From contig JOBE01000011.1 in NCBI GenBank assembly GCA_000717735.1, forward strand, positions 71,000-134,999: 64,000 nt of DNA, written 5' to 3'. Origin of the DNA: Streptomyces griseoluteus (GTDB lineage: Bacteria; Actinomycetota; Actinomycetes; Streptomycetales; Streptomycetaceae). Under the pieces are notes generated by a model that saw only the letters and a program-made list of their open reading frames with translations, was not told where the DNA came from and searched no databases. Below, one piece after another: positions 60,190 through 64,000 of this stretch; position 1 is the stretch's first letter, and each line of letters opens with the position of its first letter. A program made the translations under genes and the position numbers.

Positions 60190-60564
60190 TCAGGCGCGTG
60201 GTGCGATGACCACCGCCGTGCCGTACGCGCAGACCTCCGTGCCCACGTCCGCCGCCTCCGTCACGTCGAAGCGGAACATGAGCACGGCGTTCGCGCCGCG
60301 TGCCTGGGCCTGCTCCACCAGGCGTTGCATCGCCTGGTTGCGGGTCTCCACCAGCGTCTTCGTCAGGCCCTTCAGCTCCCCGCCGATCATCGACTTCAAG
60401 CCGGCTCCGATCTGGCTGCCCAGATGGCGGGAGCGGACGGTGAGGCCGAAGACCTCGCCGATCACCTGCCGGACCTCGAACCCCGGCACGTCGTTCGTCG
60501 TCACGACCAGCACGTCGGGATGCGGCCCCTGGCCGCCTCCGTACTCCTCGATGCCCATCGGCAT
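60190..60564 (-). CDS. YbjQ-family (DUF74) protein
   Basis: 124 residues. Core motifs LVVTTNDVPGFEVRQVIGEV, GLTVRSRHLGSQIGAGLKSM and QARGANAVLMFRFDV are diagnostic of YbjQ/UPF0145, a pentameric fold suggested to bind metals. Function unknown. It lies upstream of the ClC gene on the same strand with a 138-bp gap, so co-transcription is possible but not shown. Confidence 0.9.
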   Translation of the reverse strand: MPMGIEEYGGGQGPHPDVLVVTTNDVPGFEVRQVIGEVFGLTVRSRHLGSQIGAGLKSMIGGELKGLTKTLVETRNQAMQRLVEQAQARGANAVLMFRFDVTEAADVGTEVCAYGTAVVIAPRA

Positions 60565-60710
60565 ACACCTCCTGACCCCCCAGCCTCAGGGGCGGGCGCC
60601 CCGTCCGCATCCCGTGGGCCCCGGGTGGAACCGGGCGCGTTCCGCTCGCGTTGATAGCTTGGGGCCAGCCCGTCCCCCATGCCCCCACCGACCGCAGGAG
60701 CCCGGAACCC

Positions 60711-61412
60711 GTGAACACGCTTGCCCTCGGACCGAGCTGGCTGGACCCGGACTATCTGATCCAGACCTTTGGTCTGATCGGTGTCCTCGTCATCGTCTTC
60801 GCCGAGTCCGGACTCCTCATCGGGTTCTTCCTGCCCGGCGACTCGCTGCTCTTCACCACCGGCCTGCTCGTCACCACAGGAAAGCTCGACCAGCCGCTGT
60901 GGATGGTCTGCACCCTGATCGTGGCCGCCGCGATCATCGGCGACCAGGTCGGCTACCTCTTCGGCCGGAAGGTGGGCCCGGCCCTCTTCAAGCGGCCCGA
61001 CTCGAAGCTCTTCAAGCAGGAGAACGTCGAGAAGGCCCACGAGTTCTTCGAGAAGCACGGCCCGAAGTCGCTGATCCTGGCCCGCTTCGTCCCCATCGTG
61101 CGGACGTTCACACCGATCATCGCCGGCGTCAGCCGCATGAACTACCGCTCGTTCATCACGTTCAACATCATCGGCGGCGTGCTGTGGGGCGCGGGCGTGA
61201 CCCTGCTCGGCGCCTCCCTCGGCAAGATCGACTTCGTGCACAAGCACATCGAGATGATCCTGATCGGCATCGTCCTGATCTCCGTGATCCCCATCGTGAT
61301 CGAGTTCCTCAAGGCCCGCTCCCAGTCCAAGAAGGAGCAGGCACGGGGCGACCACGACGCCCCCGGCACCCCCAACCCCCAGAACCCCCGCGGCCGCCAC
61401 GCCAAGCGCTGA
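60711..61412 (+). CDS. DedA-family membrane protein
   Basis: 233 residues from GTG 60711 with CAGGAG upstream. Motifs: FAESGLLIGFFLPGDSLLFT (E and GD of the re-entrant loop), GDQVGYLFGRKVGPALF, and ARFVPIVRTFTPIIAGVSRM (the F-x-R-x-x-P-x-x-R-T-x-x-x-x-x-A-G signature). About five helices and a basic tail. DedA proteins act in membrane homeostasis as undecaprenyl-phosphate or phospholipid translocases dependent on the proton motive force. Convergent with the ThrE gene, 30 bp apart. Confidence 0.93.
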   Translation: MNTLALGPSWLDPDYLIQTFGLIGVLVIVFAESGLLIGFFLPGDSLLFTTGLLVTTGKLDQPLWMVCTLIVAAAIIGDQVGYLFGRKVGPALFKRPDSKLFKQENVEKAHEFFEKHGPKSLILARFVPIVRTFTPIIAGVSRMNYRSFITFNIIGGVLWGAGVTLLGASLGKIDFVHKHIEMILIGIVLISVIPIVIEFLKARSQSKKEQARGDHDAPGTPNPQNPRGRHAKR

Positions 61413-61442
61413 GATCCAGGGACCGGCGCCCAGGAAGAGCCG

Positions 61443-63113
61443 TCAGAACCCCCGGGTGCGCTTCGCCGCACGCCGCGCCGCAGCCGCGCCCGGGGCCTGC
61501 ATGAAGAGGCGGGCCAGCTCGCCTCCCAGGTTCACCCCGATCGCGATCGCCAGGGCCAGGGCCGCCGCCTTCGCCAGCGACGCGAAGCCCTGGTCCAGGT
61601 TGTTCTGGGCGATCGCGAGCACCCCGAAGTACGTCGCGGAACCGGGCAGCAGCGGGCCGATCGCCGCCGTCACGTACGGCAGCGACGACGTGTGGTGGTA
61701 GCGGGCGATCAGCTGCCCGAAGAGCCCCACCAGACCCGCCGCCACCGCCGTCGCCATCACCGCGGAGCCTTCCGCGGTCACCGCGATCGACGCGTAGATC
61801 ACCCACGCCACCCCGCCGTTCAGGGTCGCGAACAGCACCGTCGACCGCGACTGCTGCAACAGGACCGCGAAGGTCGCGCACAGCACCATCGACGCCAGGA
61901 TCTGCGTCACCGGCCGTTCCACCGCCCGCAGCGCACCCTCGGGATTGAGCTGCGCGTCGAACTGCACGGCGATGTAGAGCACCGACAGCACACCCACCAC
62001 GATCGCGACGAAGAAGTACGCGACCTCCAGGAGTCTGGCCGACGCCGTGATGTAGAAACCGGTCAGACCGTCCTGCACCGCCGCCACGAGCGCCCGTCCC
62101 GGGATCAGCGCGAACAGGCCACCCGTGATCACCGCCGACGGCCGCAGATCCGCGTGCAGCAGCGTCAGGAGCACACCCATCGCCGCCGGCGGCATCGCCG
62201 CCACCAGGAACTGGTAGAACTCCGGCAGCCCGCGCCCCGCGCAGAACCACGCCAGCCGGTCACCGAGCACCGCGCCGAGCGCCGCCACGAAGAAGACCGT
62301 CGTGTCGCCGCCGAGGAGCACCGAGGCCGCACCGGCCAGCACCCCGGCCGCCGACGTGAGGACCCACCCCGGGTACGGGTGCCGGTTGCGCCGTATCTCC
62401 GCGAGCCGCCGGTAGGCCTCCTCGGGCGTCACCTCGTGGGCCTGCGCGTTGATGTCGGCGAGCAGCGTGTACACCGCCGCGAGCCGCGTGTAGTCCGTTC
62501 CCCGGCGCCGTACCGTCCGGTTCGCCGTGATCGGATCGTCCACGAGGGACGGCTGGTACGTGACGGCCAGCAGGGTGAACGTCACCGTCGGCTCGACCCG
62601 GTCGAGACCGTACGAACGGCAGATGGCGAACATCGCCGCCTCGACGTCCTCCGCGCCCTCCCCACCCGCCAGCAGCAGCTCGCCGATGCGCAGCGTCAGG
62701 TCGAGCACGCGCGGCACCGAAGGACCGGCCTCGTCCTCCTTGCGCGGCGCCTCCGGCACCGGCCGCTCACCCACCGGCAGCCGCAGCATGGTCCGCATCC
62801 GGTCCTGCCACGGCGCGTCCTGCGACATCCGCACCAGCGGCACCCCGTACGCCGGGGTGAAGGCGGGCGGCGAGTTCTTCGCCGAGTAGGTCGCGGGCGT
62901 CGCGAACGCCGAACCCTCATGCTCGGCCGGCGGCTCCGTGGTGAGTCCTGGCGGGATGGCGAACTCGGAGGTCGGGTGCTCCTCCTCCGGCGGCGCGGGC
63001 TGCTCCACGCCGGCCGGCGGCACGAACGCGCTCCGCGCCTCGTCCGACTGCGGCTTCCGGTCCTCCGGAGCCTCTTCCGGACCGTTCTTCGAGCCGCCCG
63101 GCTCCGCCACCAC
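61443..63113 (-). CDS. Threonine/serine exporter (ThrE family)
   Basis: 556 residues if started at GTG 63113 (VVAEPGGSKNGPEEAPEDR). The frame stays open to an ATG at 63212, but that extension would be translated from the ppa terminator hairpin, so I reject it. A ~150-residue acidic, Pro-rich cytoplasmic region precedes the ThrE domain (LDLTLRIGELLLAGGEGAED, VTFTLLAVTYQPSL), then about ten membrane helices (ThrE plus ThrE_2 halves in one chain). Exports small neutral amino acids such as Thr/Ser. Motifs GRALVAAVQDGLTGFYITAS and AAIGPLLPGSATYFGVL are typical. Confidence 0.88.
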   Translation of the reverse strand: MVAEPGGSKNGPEEAPEDRKPQSDEARSAFVPPAGVEQPAPPEEEHPTSEFAIPPGLTTEPPAEHEGSAFATPATYSAKNSPPAFTPAYGVPLVRMSQDAPWQDRMRTMLRLPVGERPVPEAPRKEDEAGPSVPRVLDLTLRIGELLLAGGEGAEDVEAAMFAICRSYGLDRVEPTVTFTLLAVTYQPSLVDDPITANRTVRRRGTDYTRLAAVYTLLADINAQAHEVTPEEAYRRLAEIRRNRHPYPGWVLTSAAGVLAGAASVLLGGDTTVFFVAALGAVLGDRLAWFCAGRGLPEFYQFLVAAMPPAAMGVLLTLLHADLRPSAVITGGLFALIPGRALVAAVQDGLTGFYITASARLLEVAYFFVAIVVGVLSVLYIAVQFDAQLNPEGALRAVERPVTQILASMVLCATFAVLLQQSRSTVLFATLNGGVAWVIYASIAVTAEGSAVMATAVAAGLVGLFGQLIARYHHTSSLPYVTAAIGPLLPGSATYFGVLAIAQNNLDQGFASLAKAAALALAIAIGVNLGGELARLFMQAPGAAAARRAAKRTRGF

Positions 63114-63175
63114 TCTGTCCGCCTCACTCCCCAGGGAATCGTGGATTCCAGTATGGGCATGCGACGGACGTGCGA

Positions 63176-63207
63176 AAGGCGGTGCACCCCATGAGGTGCA
63201 CCGCCTT
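63176..63207 (-). terminator. Terminator of ppa
   Basis: 13-bp perfect stem (63176-63188 with 63195-63207) and a 6-nt loop, located 23 bp beyond the ppa stop on the minus strand. It also contains the upstream ATG that would otherwise extend the ThrE frame. Confidence 0.8.
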
Positions 63208-63230
63208 CTCACACGATCGGAACGGCGGGC

Positions 63231-63722
63231 TCAGTGGCCGCCCTGCTCCTTGGCACGCGCGTACGACTTCTCGATCTCTTCCTCGGCCTCGGCGCGGCCG
63301 ACCCAGTCGGCGCCCTCGACCGACTTGCCCGGCTCCAGGTCCTTGTAGACCTCGAAGAAGTGCTGGATCTCCAGGCGGTCGAACTCCGCGACGTGGTGGA
63401 TGTCCCGCAGGTGCTCCATGCGCGGGTCCGTGGCCGGGACGCACAGCAGCTTGTCGTCGCCGCCCGCCTCGTCCGTCATGCGGAACATGCCGATCGCGCG
63501 GCACTTGATCAGGCAGCCCGGGAACGTGGGCTCGTCGAGGATGACGAGCGCGTCCAGCGGGTCGCCGTCCTCGCCGAGGGTGTTCTCGACGTAGCCGTAG
63601 TCGGTCGGGTAGGCCGTCGACGTGAAGAGACGACGGTCCAGGCGGATGCGACCCGTCTCGTGGTCGACCTCGTACTTGTTCCGCGATCCCTTCGGGATCT
63701 CGATGAGAACGTCGAACTCCAC
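63231..63722 (-). CDS. ppa: Inorganic pyrophosphatase, soluble family I
   Basis: 163 residues from GTG 63722 with AGGAGG upstream ([20 protein letters not shown]). The metal/PPi signature [18 protein letters not shown] is intact, as are [17 protein letters not shown] and CVPATDP. It hydrolyses PPi from biosynthetic reactions in the cytoplasm. The genome thus has both this enzyme and the membrane H+-pyrophosphatase at the other end of the window. It diverges from the carboxypeptidase gene. Confidence 0.96.
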   Translation of the reverse strand: MEFDVLIEIPKGSRNKYEVDHETGRIRLDRRLFTSTAYPTDYGYVENTLGEDGDPLDALVILDEPTFPGCLIKCRAIGMFRMTDEAGGDDKLLCVPATDPRMEHLRDIHHVAEFDRLEIQHFFEVYKDLEPGKSVEGADWVGRAEAEEEIEKSYARAKEQGGH

Positions 63723-63824
63723 GGGTGGCTCCTCCTGAATCAACACAAGTGAATGCTCGCGACGACGCGCGGTGATTAAGTGTCCCTCACGCATGTGTGT
63801 GATCGCGAAAGGGGCTGGTCAGCA

Positions 63825-64000
63825 ATGCCCGAGCCGAGGATGTGGCAGCTCACGGCGGGCTCCGCCGCCCTCGGACTGGCCCTGGCCGCCGTTGCGGTGA
63901 CCGCGGCCGGTCCGTGGGACTCGGGTCAGCGTACGGCCGAGCGGGCCCGCGCCGCCGCCCCGGAGGCGGGTGGCGCACATCACGCCCCGGCCCCCGCACC
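63825..64000 (+). CDS. Start of a secreted protein, probably D-alanyl-D-alanine carboxypeptidase
   Basis: 58 residues are visible before the window ends, from ATG 63825 behind AAAGGGG. MPEPRMWQLTAGSAALGLAL and the following Ala/Val stretch form a signal peptide or membrane anchor, followed by an Ala/Pro-rich linker. The identification relies mainly on context: in Streptomyces the gene divergent from ppa encodes a PBP4-type (DacB) carboxypeptidase. No catalytic motif lies inside the window. Confidence 0.6.
   Translation, partial: MPEPRMWQLTAGSAALGLALAAVAVTAAGPWDSGQRTAERARAAAPEAGGAHHAPAPA

Noticed and set aside
63114..63212. Upstream ATG giving a 589-residue ThrE protein
   Set aside because: The extra codons run through the 13-bp hairpin that terminates ppa; the GTG at 63113 is the more plausible start.

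Overview
This is a high-GC (roughly 70%+) actinobacterial chromosome segment, almost certainly from a Streptomyces. Third-codon positions are almost all G/C, and GTG/TTG starts and ATGA/GTGA/TTGA overlaps are common. The recognisable order (helicase, bldG, anti-sigma ATPase, H+-pyrophosphatase, topA, tmk, holB; later zinc-free ribosomal proteins, gad, ppa, D-Ala-D-Ala carboxypeptidase) is, from memory, the Streptomyces core arrangement. No phage, transposase, integrase, CRISPR array or biosynthetic cluster was seen.

Layout. 1-3.8 kb: end of a Tad/Flp pilus cluster (TadC tail, Flp pilin, two TadE-like proteins) facing its characteristic DECH-box helicase. 3.8-7.2 kb: bldG developmental switch operon and hppA. 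7.3-13.9 kb: lipoprotein, methyltransferase, and an ArsR-type regulator with a three-gene ABC exporter. 14-20.6 kb: topA, and tmk as an MFS-thymidylate kinase-coiled-coil fusion. 20.6-26 kb: FtsX-type ABC exporter beside a convergent two-component system. 26.4-30.3 kb: holB, a secreted tripeptidyl aminopeptidase, tRNA-Thr(CGT), a GPP34 protein. 30.4-36.5 kb: a second two-component system, a PPOX protein, two sigma-factor loci. 36.5-47 kb: PolA-like polymerase, a fused kinase-like/LuxR regulator, quinone reductase, GNAT, another FtsX-type ABC exporter, an NmrA-like/HxlR pair, a DUF2786 protein. 47-48.1 kb: a 15-bp minisatellite and the C-terminal half of an FUSC protein. 48.1-49 kb: divergent zinc-free S14/L28 and L33 genes around a Zur-like box. 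49-51.2 kb: DUF397 / anti-sigma ATPase / WhiJ-type XRE trio. 51.2-57.3 kb: aldehyde dehydrogenase, DinB, PadR with a drug-type ABC exporter, an Asp-box lipoprotein. 57.3-64 kb: glutamate decarboxylase with a ClC transporter, YbjQ, DedA, ThrE exporter, ppa, and the start of a D-Ala-D-Ala carboxypeptidase.

The most notable signals are regulatory: (i) a near-identical 26-nt element ahead of both the DUF397 gene and the anti-sigma ATPase gene of the WhiJ-type trio; (ii) the only two TTA codons I found in real genes, at codon 6 of the helicase divergent from bldG and codon 12 of that ATPase; (iii) three PadR-like operator copies flanking padR; (iv) a perfect dyad between the ArsR gene and its exporter; (v) unusually long perfect hairpins (29 and 33 bp) acting as gene-end structures; (vi) several genes with a -10 box 6-8 nt before the start codon and no Shine-Dalgarno, suggesting leaderless transcripts. 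Only two gene-free stretches approach or exceed 300 bases: 49958-50309, the divergent promoter region of the trio, and the gap from 47049 to the FUSC remnant, largely minisatellite.
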